Below, piece by piece: positions 8,745 through 17,855 of a stretch of 59,519 nt of DNA. The translations under genes and the position numbers were made by a program. The stretch's first letter is position 1, and every line of letters starts with the position of its first letter. The notes beneath the pieces were generated by a model. The model was not told the origin of the DNA. It worked only from the letters and a program-made list of their open reading frames with translations, and ran no database searches. This stretch comes from Acidobacteriota bacterium (GTDB lineage Bacteria; Acidobacteriota; Terriglobia; Bryobacterales; Bryobacteraceae): the NCBI GenBank assembly GCA_005808475.1, contig SYLY01000171.1:1-59519 (forward strand), written 5' to 3'.

Positions 8745-11700
8745 ATGCTACCGATGTCTTCGCGGACACTTCGGGCCTTTACCATTGGCCTGCTCGGTTC
8801 CGCTCTTCTGTTTGGCCAGGCGACCGACGGAAACCTTGCCGGCACGATTTCCGATTCCAGCGGCGCCGCGATCCCGGACGCCGCCATCGAATTACTGAAC
8901 GAGGCGACCAACATCAGGGTCTCGGCGAACACGGACGGCCTTGGCCGCTACCGTTTCAACAACGTCCTGGTCGGCATGTACAAGCTGACCGCTTCCAAGG
9001 CCGGATTTCAAACGGCCTCGCTTCAGAACGTCCAGGTGCAACTGAGCCGCACCTCCACGGCGAATCTGGCGCTCGAGGTCGGCGCCGTCAGCACCACGGT
9101 GGCGGTGACGGAAGCGGCCGCGCTGCTCGACACGACATCCGCGCAAGTCCAGACCACCTACGACCGCCGGCAAGCGACCATGTTGCCGCTCACCGGCATC
9201 AGCACCCTCGGGGTGATCAACATGAGCCTGCTGTCGGCGGGTGTTTCTTCGGGCGGAGGCGTTGGATACGGCACTGGGCCGTCCGTCGGCGGCCAGCGCC
9301 CGACCAACAACAACTTCATGGTGGACGGCATCGACAACAACAATCGTTCCATCACCGGGCCCATCGTCCGGGTTTCGAACGAAGCGGTGGCGGAGTTTTC
9401 TCTCCAGCAGAACCAGTTTTCCGCCGAGTTCGGCCATTCCACCGGCGGCCAGTTCAATACCGTGATCCGTTCGGGCACCAATCAGTTCCACGGGACTGCT
9501 TTCGAATACTTCCAGAACCGCAAACTGAACGCGATCGACGAGCAGTTCAAGCGGATCGGCTTCCGCGACAAGGCTCCCCGGTTCGATAGCAACCGGATCG
9601 GCGGCAACCTGGGCGGTCCGATATTGAAAGACAAAGCGTTCTTTTTCTTCAACTACGACTACAATCCGACCGGACAGGCCTCGTCGGCCAAGGGCGCCAT
9701 CTTCGTTCCGACGGCGGACGGCATCCGGCAGTTGGATTCGGTGGCGGGTCTGAGCAAGACGAATCTGGACCAATTCAAGAAGTTTGTGCCCGCGGCGGGC
9801 GCGCCCGTGGCCGGCCGATTCGCTTCGGTGCGAGGGTCGCAGATCCCGCTGGGCGTGCTTTCGGTGGCCGGTCCCTCCTTCGAGAACATCCATAGCTATA
9901 CCGTGAGCGGCGACTACAACATCTCCGACCGCGACCAGGTGCGGGTGCGCTACCTGCACCGGCGGCTCGACAGCATCGATACCATCGCCGACTTGCCGTC
10001 GTTTTTCACGCCGAGCATCGAGCGGGCGCATCTGGCGTCGGTGACGCACTTCCATACGTTCGCGCCGAGCCTGACCAACGAGATGCGGCCGCCTACACTC
10101 GCCGGATCACGGACTTTCCGGTGAGCGGATTCGCGTTCCCGGGTCTGGACGCGTTCCCGAACATCGGATTGGCGGACCTGGGTCTAACGGTCGGCCCGAA
10201 CAGCAACCTGCCGCAGAGCGACGCGGGCAACACCTACCAACTGCTGGACAACGTGAGTTGGATGAAGGGCGCTCACAACCTCAAGTTCGGCTACGACGGC
10301 CGCAAGGTGAACCGGAGCAACTTCTTCATTCAGCGCGTGCGCGGCGACTACCAATACCAGACGTTCGAGCGCTACCTGCTCGACATCACGCCGGAGTTCG
10401 CGCAACGCTCGGTGGGCGCGTTTCCGTTCGCGGGCAACCTGCTATCGCACTACGCCTATGTCAACGACGATTGGAAGATCCGGTCGAACGTGACGATTAA
10501 CCTGGGACTCCGCTACGAGTTCGTCCCGGTTCCGGCGGGCGCGAAGCTGCAGAAGCTGAATGCGCTCGCGAGCGTCCCCGAGTTTTTGATCGCCGAACCG
10601 AAGCCGACCAAGCGGGACTTCGCGCCGCGCGTGGGCGTGGCGTGGTCGCCTGGGAACGACAGCAGGACGTCGGTCCGCGCCGGATTCGGGGTGGGCTACG
10701 ATCAGGTCTACCAGAATCTGGGGGTGAACTCTTTGCCGCCCCAGTTTTTCACCACGGTAGATGCGCAGATCACGCGGGCGAATCAGCCGAACTTTCTCGG
10801 CAGCGGCGCCATCCCGAATATCGCTCAGCCGGTCTCCGATCCAGCGCGGGCGCGGGCGGCCACCTCGTCGTGGATCCCCGACCAGTTGCGGCCTTACTCG
10901 CTGCAGTGGAACGTGGGCGTCCAGCGCGTGCTGAAGCAGGACTACACGGTCGAAGTGCGTTATCTCGGCAGCCGCGGCATCCATCTGCCGTTCCAGATCC
11001 AGCCGAACCGGGCTGCTCGCGCGACGGCCGCGTCGGGCTCGTTCCTGCCGACGTACTTGCAACGGCCGGGCCAGGGGGAGATCGATGGCTTGCGCAGCTC
11101 GCTTTCGGACTTTCTGACGTTCAACAGCAACACGCTGGCGCCGCAGGGATTCGGCAGCACGATCACCGCGTTCACGCCACAGGGCAACTCGAGCTACCAC
11201 GGGTTGGCCACGCAACTCACGCGGCGCTTCTCGCGCGGGTTGCAGATGAACATGGCGTACACGTGGTCGAAAAACATCGACGATTCCACCGCCGCGCTGT
11301 TCAGTACGGTGCTCACGCCTCGCCGTCCGCAGGACTTCTTCAACCTGCGGCCGGAACGCGCCGCTTCCGCGCTCGACCGGCGGCATCGCCTCACGATGGC
11401 GTGGGTCTATGACACGCCGTGGTTCAAGAATAGCGATTTTCTCCGCAGGAATATGCTGGGCAACTGGACGTTCACCGGAATTTACACGGCGGAAACGGGC
11501 GCATGGGGGACGGTCCGCTCCGGGGTCGATTCCAACGGCAACGGCGACAATGCGGGCGACCGCACGATCATTAACCCGGCGGGCGACGCCAACTCGGCCT
11601 CCGGCGTTCGCGCGCTGTGCCGCGGCGGCGGGGCGTGCGATCCGAACGTGGCGGCCGACCGGAGCCGCATCGTCGGCTGGTTGGCGGAGAATCCGGGCGC

Positions 11701-12067
11701 GCGCTACATCCTGGCCGGTCAGGGCTCTTACCCGAACGCCGGCCGCAACACGATTCGGCTTCCCGGGATCAACAACTTCGATCTGACGCTGGGCAAGCGG
11801 ATCAACGTGACCGAACGGCACGCGGTGGAGTTCCGGGCCGAGGCCTACAACGCTTTCAACCATTCGCAGTACACGCCGGGCTTCCCCAACACGGCGGCGG
11901 GGCGGTCGCGCACGACGACGGCGGCGACGAACCTGTTGCTGGCCGGCTTCCAGCGGGCGTCGGGCGCGGCTCCGGCGGCGGTGAACAACTCTGTGTTCAT
12001 GCGGCCGGATCTGGCGTTCCAGTCCAATAGCCGCACGCTGCAGTTGGTGCTGCGCTACTCGTTCTGA
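8745..12067 (+). pseudogene. Receptor 1: Oar/TonB-dependent outer-membrane receptor, single frameshift
   Basis: Together the two parts would encode about 1,107 residues, the normal size for the acidobacterial receptors with a carboxypeptidase-regulatory-like N-terminal domain, a plug and a beta-barrel. Part one starts at ATG 8745 with a signal peptide, then the Cna-B-like repeat (GTISDSSGAAIPDAAIELLN), then plug motifs (NNFMVDGIDNNN, GGQFNTVIRSGTNQFHG). Near 10090 the frame is lost: NEMR then should continue AYTRRITDFPVSGFAFPG, which is found in the next frame. One base appears missing in cggccgcctac. Part two runs to the terminal aromatic (LRYSF) expected for an outer-membrane barrel. It may be a true pseudogene or a sequencing error. 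Confidence 0.85.
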
Positions 12068-12078
12068 CCCCGTTCAGA

Positions 12079-12101
12079 GGGGCCGGCTCAATACCGGCCC
12101 C
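12079..12101 (+). terminator. Rho-independent-like hairpin after receptor 1
   Basis: Perfect 8 bp stem GGGGCCGG / CCGGCCCC with a 7 nt loop, 12 bp after the receptor 1 stop codon. The following T-run is only two bases, so termination strength is uncertain. Confidence 0.6.
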
Positions 12102-12116
12102 TTCCCCGGCGCGCGG

Positions 12117-12125
12117 TGCTATGAT
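12117..12125 (+). promoter_or_regulatory. Extended -10 promoter (TGCTATGAT) of the VWFA gene
   Basis: TGC followed by TATGAT sits 25 bp before the VWFA start codon and just after the terminator of the previous gene. A GAGG at about 12137 may be the ribosome binding site. No clear -35 is present, consistent with an extended -10. Confidence 0.45.
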
Positions 12126-12149
12126 CGTGGTGAAACGAGGTTCTCAGGG

Positions 12150-13175
12150 ATGCTGCGCCGTACGATGCTGTCTCTGCTTCCGGCTTCCATCGTGGCTGGG
12201 CAGGAAGCGAAGGTCGACGACCCGAAATTGCCGCCGGTGGCTCCGATCAAGGTGTCGACCACCGAGGTCATCGTTCCCATAACCGTCACCGACGACAAGG
12301 GACGGTTCGTCAGCGACCTGGACCAGGAGCATTTCAAGATCTTCGAGGACGGCCGGGAACAGAAGATCATATACTTCAATCGCGAGCGCAATCAGCCGAT
12401 CGTCATCGGTTTTCTGCTCGATGTTTCCAACGCCAGCCGGCAGCACTGGAAAGTATTCCAGGAAGCGGCCATCGACCTGGTGCAGACGCTACTTCCAGGG
12501 GACAAGAAGTATTCGGGCTATCTGGTCAGCTACGGCACCGAGGCCGAGCTTCAGGTGAACACGACGAGCGACCCCGAGTCGATCATGGCGAAGATTCGCA
12601 AGATCAAACCGGGTGGCGGCGCGGCGCTGTTCGACGCGGTGTACATGGCGTGCACCAGCCGGGACCTGGTCAAGGGCGAACCGATCGAGCCGAGGCGCAT
12701 CATCGTGATCATCGGCGACGGTCACGATTCGGCGAGCAAGAAGGGTCTCGAGGAAGTTCAGGAATTAGCGCAACGGAACCTGGTCACCATCTATGGGGTG
12801 AGCACGGTGGCGTTCGGATTCGTGTCGGAAGGCGAGAAGTTGCTCTTGAAGCTCACCGACGCGACGGGTGGACGCGTCGAGGCGCCGCTCAACAAGGGGT
12901 TATATAAGGACATCTCGGGCTACCTGTCGACCCCGTCCGACGAAGGCAACTACGCGATCAAGGTGGGCACGGGTGGGTATGCGTCGGAGATCGCCAAGGG
13001 GATGTTCCGGGCCATCGCGAACGTGGCGGGCGAGATCACCACGCAGTACGTGATCCGGTACGCGCCCGGCGACACCGATTCGGCGAAGGTTTTCCGCAAG
13101 CTGCGCGTCGAGGTCGTAGGCTATCCGAACCTGAGGATCCGGCATCGCGAAGGCTATTACCCCTACAATCCGTAG
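12150..13175 (+). CDS. VWFA-related acidobacterial domain protein (TIGR03436 type)
   Basis: 341-residue probably exported protein; the N-terminus (MLRRTMLSLLPASIVAGQE) is a short signal peptide. It follows the pattern of the von Willebrand A-type family expanded in Acidobacteria: a beta-rich N-terminal stretch with VIVPITVTDDKGRFVSDL and HFKIFEDGREQKI, then the VWA domain with a degenerate MIDAS start (LLDVSNAS, about 90-97), LFDAVYMAC and IIVIIGDGHDSAS, and a final beta segment (RKLRVEVVGYP...HREGYYP). Such proteins are thought to mediate adhesion or metal-dependent protein contacts outside the cell; no precise role is known. The strict DxSxS is not fully kept (Ala in place of the second Ser). 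Confidence 0.9.
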   Translation: MLRRTMLSLLPASIVAGQEAKVDDPKLPPVAPIKVSTTEVIVPITVTDDKGRFVSDLDQEHFKIFEDGREQKIIYFNRERNQPIVIGFLLDVSNASRQHWKVFQEAAIDLVQTLLPGDKKYSGYLVSYGTEAELQVNTTSDPESIMAKIRKIKPGGGAALFDAVYMACTSRDLVKGEPIEPRRIIVIIGDGHDSASKKGLEEVQELAQRNLVTIYGVSTVAFGFVSEGEKLLLKLTDATGGRVEAPLNKGLYKDISGYLSTPSDEGNYAIKVGTGGYASEIAKGMFRAIANVAGEITTQYVIRYAPGDTDSAKVFRKLRVEVVGYPNLRIRHREGYYPYNP

Positions 13176-13209
13176 GCGGCAGGTCGATAAGGATCCGGGG
13201 AGCGATTCC

Positions 13210-13998
13210 ATGACCATCGGGGCGATGTCCAGGGTGGAGTATCTACTGCTCGAGGCGGCCCTGCCTGGAATTCCGCCCCAGCCGATCGGTGTCCTGCTCC
13301 ACGATCCGGAGAGTGGCCGCTTGGGAGTAAGGCTCCGGCGGGATTGGGATCGGGTGGCGGGCCCGGACGAGGTCGAGGTTTTCCAGGCGCTTGCCGCTTC
13401 GCTCGAGGATCGCGCGCGCGAGGGACCGGCGAAGGAGCTCCTCGCCTGGCTCGAGGACACTTTGTCGAATTCCATCCGCGTCTCCGAGCGCAAGCCGGTC
13501 GCGATGGGGAGGTTCGAAAGCACGCTCCGTCTGCTCTACGAACGGTCGGTGCCCACCGATGTGCGGCCATTCCGCACGCATCTGCCCGTCTATAGTTGCC
13601 GCGCGGCCGCGGGCCACTGGGGCGAGCTGCAGGCGGAAGAAGAAGGCTGGGTCGAGACTCCGGACGGAATGCGCCTGACCGAGGACATGTTTGTTGCCCA
13701 TGTGGAGGGCCGGTCGATGGAGCCCGTCATCCCCGATGGGAGCCTTTGCGTATTCCGCGGCAACGTGGTGGGGACGCGGCAGGGCAAGCGCGTGCTGGTC
13801 GAGAACCAGGACGAAAGCGAAGCGGGTGGCAACCGGTACACGGTCAAACGTTGGATCAGCAAGAAGACCGTCGATCCGGACGGATGGCGGCACGAGAGCA
13901 TCCGGCTCGAACCGCTCAACCCGGACTTCGAAGCCTGGGACCTGGCGGAGGATTCCCGCTGCCGCGTGGTGGCCGAATTCGTGCGCGTGTTGGATTGA
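13210..13998 (+). CDS. S24/LexA-like self-cleaving peptidase with a non-HTH N-terminal domain
   Basis: 262 residues. The C-terminal half is an S24 serine peptidase: the nucleophile Ser is in VEGRSMEPVIPDGSL (S169) and the general-base Lys in NRYTVKRW (K213), the spacing of LexA/UmuD/CI. A possible self-cleavage site, Ala-Ala-Gly in YSCRAAAGHWGE (about 130-140), precedes the core as in LexA. The N-terminal about 120 residues show no helix-turn-helix; they carry an acidic/arginine-rich domain (PIGVLLHDPESGRLGVRLRR) that I do not recognise. A good ribosome binding site (GGGGAG) precedes the ATG at 13210. It may be a damage-responsive switch that acts on a protein partner rather than DNA; this is inference. 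It is convergent with the next gene. Confidence 0.83.
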   Translation: MTIGAMSRVEYLLLEAALPGIPPQPIGVLLHDPESGRLGVRLRRDWDRVAGPDEVEVFQALAASLEDRAREGPAKELLAWLEDTLSNSIRVSERKPVAMGRFESTLRLLYERSVPTDVRPFRTHLPVYSCRAAAGHWGELQAEEEGWVETPDGMRLTEDMFVAHVEGRSMEPVIPDGSLCVFRGNVVGTRQGKRVLVENQDESEAGGNRYTVKRWISKKTVDPDGWRHESIRLEPLNPDFEAWDLAEDSRCRVVAEFVRVLD

Positions 13999-13999
13999 A

Positions 14000-15592
14000 T
14001 CAGGTGACGAACTGAAACGCGTACAGCCGCGCCGCGCGGAGCTTGAACCGCAGCCGCACCGGGCGGCCCGCCAGCGCCGAAACGTCGCGATTGCCGCCCC
14101 AGGCCACCGGTTTGCGAACCGAGTCTCCGCTCATCTCGTCCGAGTCGAAAATCGTGAAACCGGGGATCGGCCTTCCCGATTCCTCGGTGATCTCCACCCG
14201 CGCCGATCCCCCCGCGCCGGCGTCGAGATTCAACTCGAGGCGCGTTCCCTGGAATCGAACGGGCGGCGTCGTGAGCCATCCGCCCTCGTAGTCCGCTTCC
14301 GCCGAGACGAATCCGTCCAGCCGCAACACGGCCCGCCCGATCGCGCCTTCCTTCGTCTTGGCGCCGGAATCGACGCGGTCCGAGTGATCGCGATTTGTCC
14401 CGAAGTAGTAGAACCACAGTTCGTCGCCCCGCCGCACCGGATTCGGCATCGCCCAGACCCACTTCGAGTCGAACGCACCGTCGGGACCAGTGGAAAGAAA
14501 GGGCCGCCTCGGCTCGGTTCGGGTGAAGTGGCGCCCATCGCGGCTCACCGCCAGATGGACGTCGGCGGTGCTCGGCCAAGCATCGCGCGAACCCGCGCCA
14601 GACCAATGATAGAACATCGAGATCGCGGCGATATAGACGCCTTCGTAGGGGAACACGCCCGGTCCGTAGAAATCGGCCGGAGCGCTGGGCGTCAGCACTT
14701 GATCCTCGCCTTCCCGCACCACCGCGGCGCCGGTGCGCGTCATCCGCTGGGGAAGCACGTCCTCGCCCTTCACGCGGATCCGTGTCATGTCGATCATTGA
14801 CGCGGGCGCGGCGGCGAAATCGCGCTCATCGGGGAACAGCGCCATGTAGGGCGAGTCCCATCGCAGCATGTCGTCCGACTCGTTGTAGCTTGCCATTCGC
14901 GCGCCGAACCCGGCCTTCTCCCGCACCCACTCGCGGCTATAGCCGGTGTATCGGCCCACGCGGGGATCCCAGAACCAGGAAGGCTGCGTGTCCGCCGCGC
15001 GGAGTCCGGTCACCCGGCCCTCGTAGGGTTTCCAGCGGAGTCCGTCGGGCGAATACCAGACACGATGCGGACCCCGCAGAGGCGAGCCCGGTTTGCCGTA
15101 GAGCTTCGACCATGACTTGTAGCGCTCGCCGGGAGGGCAGTTCGGATTCGAATCGCGCATCACGGAACCACCACCGAGGCTGGCGAGAGACGGATCGGGC
15201 GGCATGACAAGGTTGTTGGCTCGCGACCCGTTCCACTCCACGAGCCCGAGCGCGGGCTTGGTGAAATGAACCCCGTCCAACGACTCCGCGTAGGCGACTC
15301 CCATGAAAGGCGGATTCGTGCCAGGAGGATGCTCGCCCGCCATCACGTGGTACCAGAGCCGGATCTTGCCATTCTCCTCGAGCACCGAATCGTAGCTTCC
15401 GATGATCGCGTCCTTTTCCCACGGCGCGTCCGCTTGCAGCACCCTCTCGCGTGTGGACCGGGCCGCGTGCGGCGTGAGCCGGATGCCCTCCGCCGCCTCG
15501 ATGAACTTGTGGTCGATGAAGAGCTGCTTGCGGCCGCCAATGTCGATCTGGGCGTAAGCGATCGCGGGTAGCAGCAGGACGATGAATCGCAT
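14000..15592 (-). CDS. Secreted glycosyl-hydrolase-like five-bladed propeller protein
   Basis: 530 residues with a signal peptide (MRFIVLLLPAIAYAQ). The pattern RKQLFIDHKFI near the N-terminus, followed by repeated beta strands (RLWYHVMAG, GVAYAESLDGVHF, HRVWYSPDGLRWKPYEG, VHLAVSRDGRHFTRTE, DELWFYYFGTNRDHS) matches uncharacterised secreted proteins related to the GH32/43/68 propeller folds that are common in Planctomycetes and Solibacter. The C-terminal about 100 residues look like a beta-sandwich. It directly abuts the DUF6265 gene (stop TAG then ATG). Likely acts on a sugar or uses sugar binding outside the cytoplasm; the substrate is unknown and I cannot point to certain catalytic acids. 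Confidence 0.75.
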   Translation of the reverse strand: MRFIVLLLPAIAYAQIDIGGRKQLFIDHKFIEAAEGIRLTPHAARSTRERVLQADAPWEKDAIIGSYDSVLEENGKIRLWYHVMAGEHPPGTNPPFMGVAYAESLDGVHFTKPALGLVEWNGSRANNLVMPPDPSLASLGGGSVMRDSNPNCPPGERYKSWSKLYGKPGSPLRGPHRVWYSPDGLRWKPYEGRVTGLRAADTQPSWFWDPRVGRYTGYSREWVREKAGFGARMASYNESDDMLRWDSPYMALFPDERDFAAAPASMIDMTRIRVKGEDVLPQRMTRTGAAVVREGEDQVLTPSAPADFYGPGVFPYEGVYIAAISMFYHWSGAGSRDAWPSTADVHLAVSRDGRHFTRTEPRRPFLSTGPDGAFDSKWVWAMPNPVRRGDELWFYYFGTNRDHSDRVDSGAKTKEGAIGRAVLRLDGFVSAEADYEGGWLTTPPVRFQGTRLELNLDAGAGGSARVEITEESGRPIPGFTIFDSDEMSGDSVRKPVAWGGNRDVSALAGRPVRLRFKLRAARLYAFQFVT

Positions 15593-16021
15593 CTAAGGAC
15601 AGCTTACACGCTTGTACGGGAAGTCCTGGCCCCTCTTGCCGCTCATGTCCTCGATGCGCGCGAAAAGCCCCCCGTTTTCGCTCCGGTACAGGATGCGCTG
15701 GGGGAAGTCGTGCTTGGGGTTTTCGAACACCGCCTCGGTGGCGGTCAGCTTGACGGCCTTGAACGGAGTGGTTCCGCCTTCGTTGGTGGGGATCAGGTAA
15801 ACGCCGCCGTCCTTGGCCTCCAGCTTCATGAACTCGATGCCTACCGTCTTGCCGTTCTTCACGGTGCGGCTCATGCCGATCATCCCGCCTGCGGGCTTCA
15901 TCCATTGCTCCTCAATCACGATCGAAGGCGTCCGGATCTCCCAGCATCCGGTGAAGAACGCGGGCAGTTGCGGTTCGGCCGCGGAGAGCGCCGCGGCGAT
16001 GAGGAGAAGTGTGCGTCTCAT
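15593..16021 (-). CDS. DUF6265-like secreted protein
   Basis: 142 residues with a signal peptide (MRRTLLLIAAALSAAEP). The middle shows FFTGCWEIRTPSIVIEEQWMK and the end FENPKHDFPQRILYRSE, the recurrent pattern of the DUF6265 family (small beta-barrel proteins often beginning with a 'GCW' motif). Function unknown. Its start codon overlaps the stop of the AraC-type regulator by 4 bp (ATGA) and its stop abuts the start of the propeller protein, so the three genes form one operon. Confidence 0.78.
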   Translation of the reverse strand: MRRTLLLIAAALSAAEPQLPAFFTGCWEIRTPSIVIEEQWMKPAGGMIGMSRTVKNGKTVGIEFMKLEAKDGGVYLIPTNEGGTTPFKAVKLTATEAVFENPKHDFPQRILYRSENGGLFARIEDMSGKRGQDFPYKRVSCP

Positions 16022-16773
16022 TTCTCGAAGATAACCCGCGGCGCGCCGGCCGCGATTGGAAAAAACGGACAGTGGGTTTCGCCCCGGCGGACGCGGAGGT
16101 ATTGGCCGGGCGTCATGCCGGCGAACTCGCGAAAGTCCCGGATCATGTGCGCCTGGTCGAAGTATCCGGCATCGAGCGCCGCGTCCGCCGGGGCGCCGCC
16201 GCCGAGTGCGCGCAATGTGCGCTGGAATCGCTGGATGCGATCGAAGGTTTTGGGGCCCACGCCCACGGCATCGAGGAACCGGCGGCGGTACTGGCGCGGA
16301 CTCACCCCATGCGGAGGCGGCGCGGCTGGACGAAGGCGCGATCGCAGGAAGCTCTCGATCAGCGCCACGCGGGCCGGGAAGCCGCTCGCCAACGCGATCC
16401 GCTCCTCCATCTCGCGCAACTCGGGCGTGGGCAAAAACGAATCGAGCGCCTCCACCAGGCCGCGCGCTTCATGCGCCGGGAATGGAAGGAACGCCCGCGC
16501 GCCGAACGGACGAAATCGGACGCCGGTGGCTCCGGCGGCGCCATCCGGCGCGACGCAGAGAGGCTGTTCGATCTGGCCCGCCAGGATCGAGCGCGGCTGG
16601 CGTTTCCAGCCGCCCCGGCCGGCGCGGTGGAACGGATCTCGATAATGCCAGATCATTTCCATGTGGCCATCGGGGAAGATCCACTCCGGGCCGGCGGCCG
16701 CGCCCTCGAGATCCCAGTAGAGCAAGACGTAGGGAGCGAGCGCCGGACCCGGGGACGCCTCGCGGTAGACCAC
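16018..16773 (-). CDS. AraC-family transcriptional regulator with DUF6597-type N-terminal domain
   Basis: 251 residues from a GTG at 16773. The N-terminal sensor domain (PGPALAPYVLLYWDLEG..., FPDGHMEMIWHY, TGVRFRPFGARAFL) is of the DUF6597 type; the C-terminal region is the AraC DNA-binding domain with two helix-turn-helices, seen in SPRQYRRRFLDAVGVGPKTF and DAALDAGYFDQAHMIRDFRE followed by GMTPGQYLR. It is the first clear regulator of the operon that continues with the DUF6265 and propeller genes, so it probably controls these or itself. The ligand is unknown. Confidence 0.88.
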   Translation of the reverse strand: MVYREASPGPALAPYVLLYWDLEGAAAGPEWIFPDGHMEMIWHYRDPFHRAGRGGWKRQPRSILAGQIEQPLCVAPDGAAGATGVRFRPFGARAFLPFPAHEARGLVEALDSFLPTPELREMEERIALASGFPARVALIESFLRSRLRPAAPPPHGVSPRQYRRRFLDAVGVGPKTFDRIQRFQRTLRALGGGAPADAALDAGYFDQAHMIRDFREFAGMTPGQYLRVRRGETHCPFFPIAAGAPRVIFEK

Positions 16774-16780
16774 GTTCCCT

Positions 16781-17188
16781 CTATCCGAGGAACGCGGCGA
16801 TCCGCGCGCCCAGCCGCTCCGCGTCGCCGGTTTGGCATTCCCAAACGGTGAGGACTTGCCATCCCGCCGCTCGTAGCAGCCGGCGGTTGATCGCGTCGCG
16901 CTCGTGGTTTCGCTCCAGTTTCGGACGCCAGAAATCGAGTCGCGATTTGGGCAGGCGGGTCAATGGGCAGCGTTTGCCGTGGCGGTGCCAGAAGCAGCCG
17001 TGCACGAAGATCGCCTTGCGGCGGGCGGGGAAGGCGAGATCGGGCTTGCCGGGAAGCCGCGCATCGTGGAGGCGGTACCGGTAGCCCATCGAGTGCGCCA
17101 GCCGGCGAACTGTCCACTCGGGCTTGGTGTCCTTGCTACGGACGCGGCTCATACGTTCGGAACGCCCGGCGGGTGACAGCGTGTCCAT
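16781..17188 (-). CDS. vsr: Very short patch repair (Vsr) endonuclease
   Basis: 135-residue PD-(D/E)XK-type nuclease that nicks 5' of T in T:G mismatches arising from deamination of 5-methylcytosine. Key features: MSRVRSKDTKPEW near the N-terminus, catalytic Asp in LPGKPDLAF, the zinc/active-site HGCFWHRH, ERNHERD and the terminal GWQVLTVWEC. The ATG at 17188 (MDTLSPAGRSERMS) is the usual Vsr start; a longer frame extends upstream without family similarity. No cytosine-5 methyltransferase is visible within this window, although vsr is usually beside one. It lies 7 bp upstream of the AraC-type gene, so it might be cotranscribed with it. Confidence 0.93.
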   Translation of the reverse strand: MDTLSPAGRSERMSRVRSKDTKPEWTVRRLAHSMGYRYRLHDARLPGKPDLAFPARRKAIFVHGCFWHRHGKRCPLTRLPKSRLDFWRPKLERNHERDAINRRLLRAAGWQVLTVWECQTGDAERLGARIAAFLG

Positions 17189-17285
17189 GTCGATCAGGAT
17201 ACGCCACGGATAGCCGGCCCTGTCGCGCACCCCGTCGATCACGTCCATTTGACCGGGAACCCACGATTGGATAAAGTCGTCAATC

Positions 17286-17841
17286 GTGGCCGTTTCCAGG
17301 CGTTCCAAGAAACTCGTCGCGCCGGTCGAGCCGCTGATTCGCTCGATCCGAAGCCAGCAGGTGATCCTCGATCGCGATCTCGCCGCCCTGTATCAAGGTC
17401 GAAACGAGAGCGCTCAATCAAGCCGTGCGGCGGAATATAAAACGATCTCCGGACGACTTCATGTTCCGGTTGACGGCCGACGAAGACGACGTTTTAAGAT
17501 CACAAATTGTGATCTTGAACAGCGGCCGCGGGAAGTACGGCAAGTACTTGCCGCACGCGTTCACCGAGCTTGGCGTCGCCATGCTGTCCTCGGTATTGAA
17601 GAGCAGCCGCGCGGTTCAGATGAACATCGGGATCATGCGGGCTTTCGTCAGAATGCGCGAAGTCGTCGCGTCCAACAGGGCGATGGTGGCGAGAATCGAG
17701 GAACTCGAGTACGGCCGGAGCCGGACCACCTCCGCCATCGAGGTGATCTTGGAGGAACTCGGCCACGTTGCGAGCGAGATGAAAGCCCTGAAAGACCATC
17801 CGAAGAAGAATCGCATCGGCTTCCGTTCGAACAACGATTGA
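17286..17841 (+). pseudogene. ORF6N-domain phage-type protein, one-base frameshift
   Basis: The ORF6N domain is a DNA-binding-type domain found in phage antirepressor-like proteins. Part one (GTG at 17286) reads LIRSIRSQQVILDRDLAALYQ and then should continue VETRALNQAVRRNIKRSPDD, which is in the next frame; the continuation starts at 17398. An extra G in 'caagg' at 17397-17398 explains this. Part two has the conserved FMFRLTADE, GKYLPHAFTELGVAMLSSVL and VQMNIGIMRAFVRMRE, ending at 17841 after a helical tail. About 184 residues in total if repaired. Divergent from vsr. It could be a decayed phage remnant or a sequencing error. Confidence 0.83.
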
Positions 17842-17855
17842 GCGTGAGATCGCGA

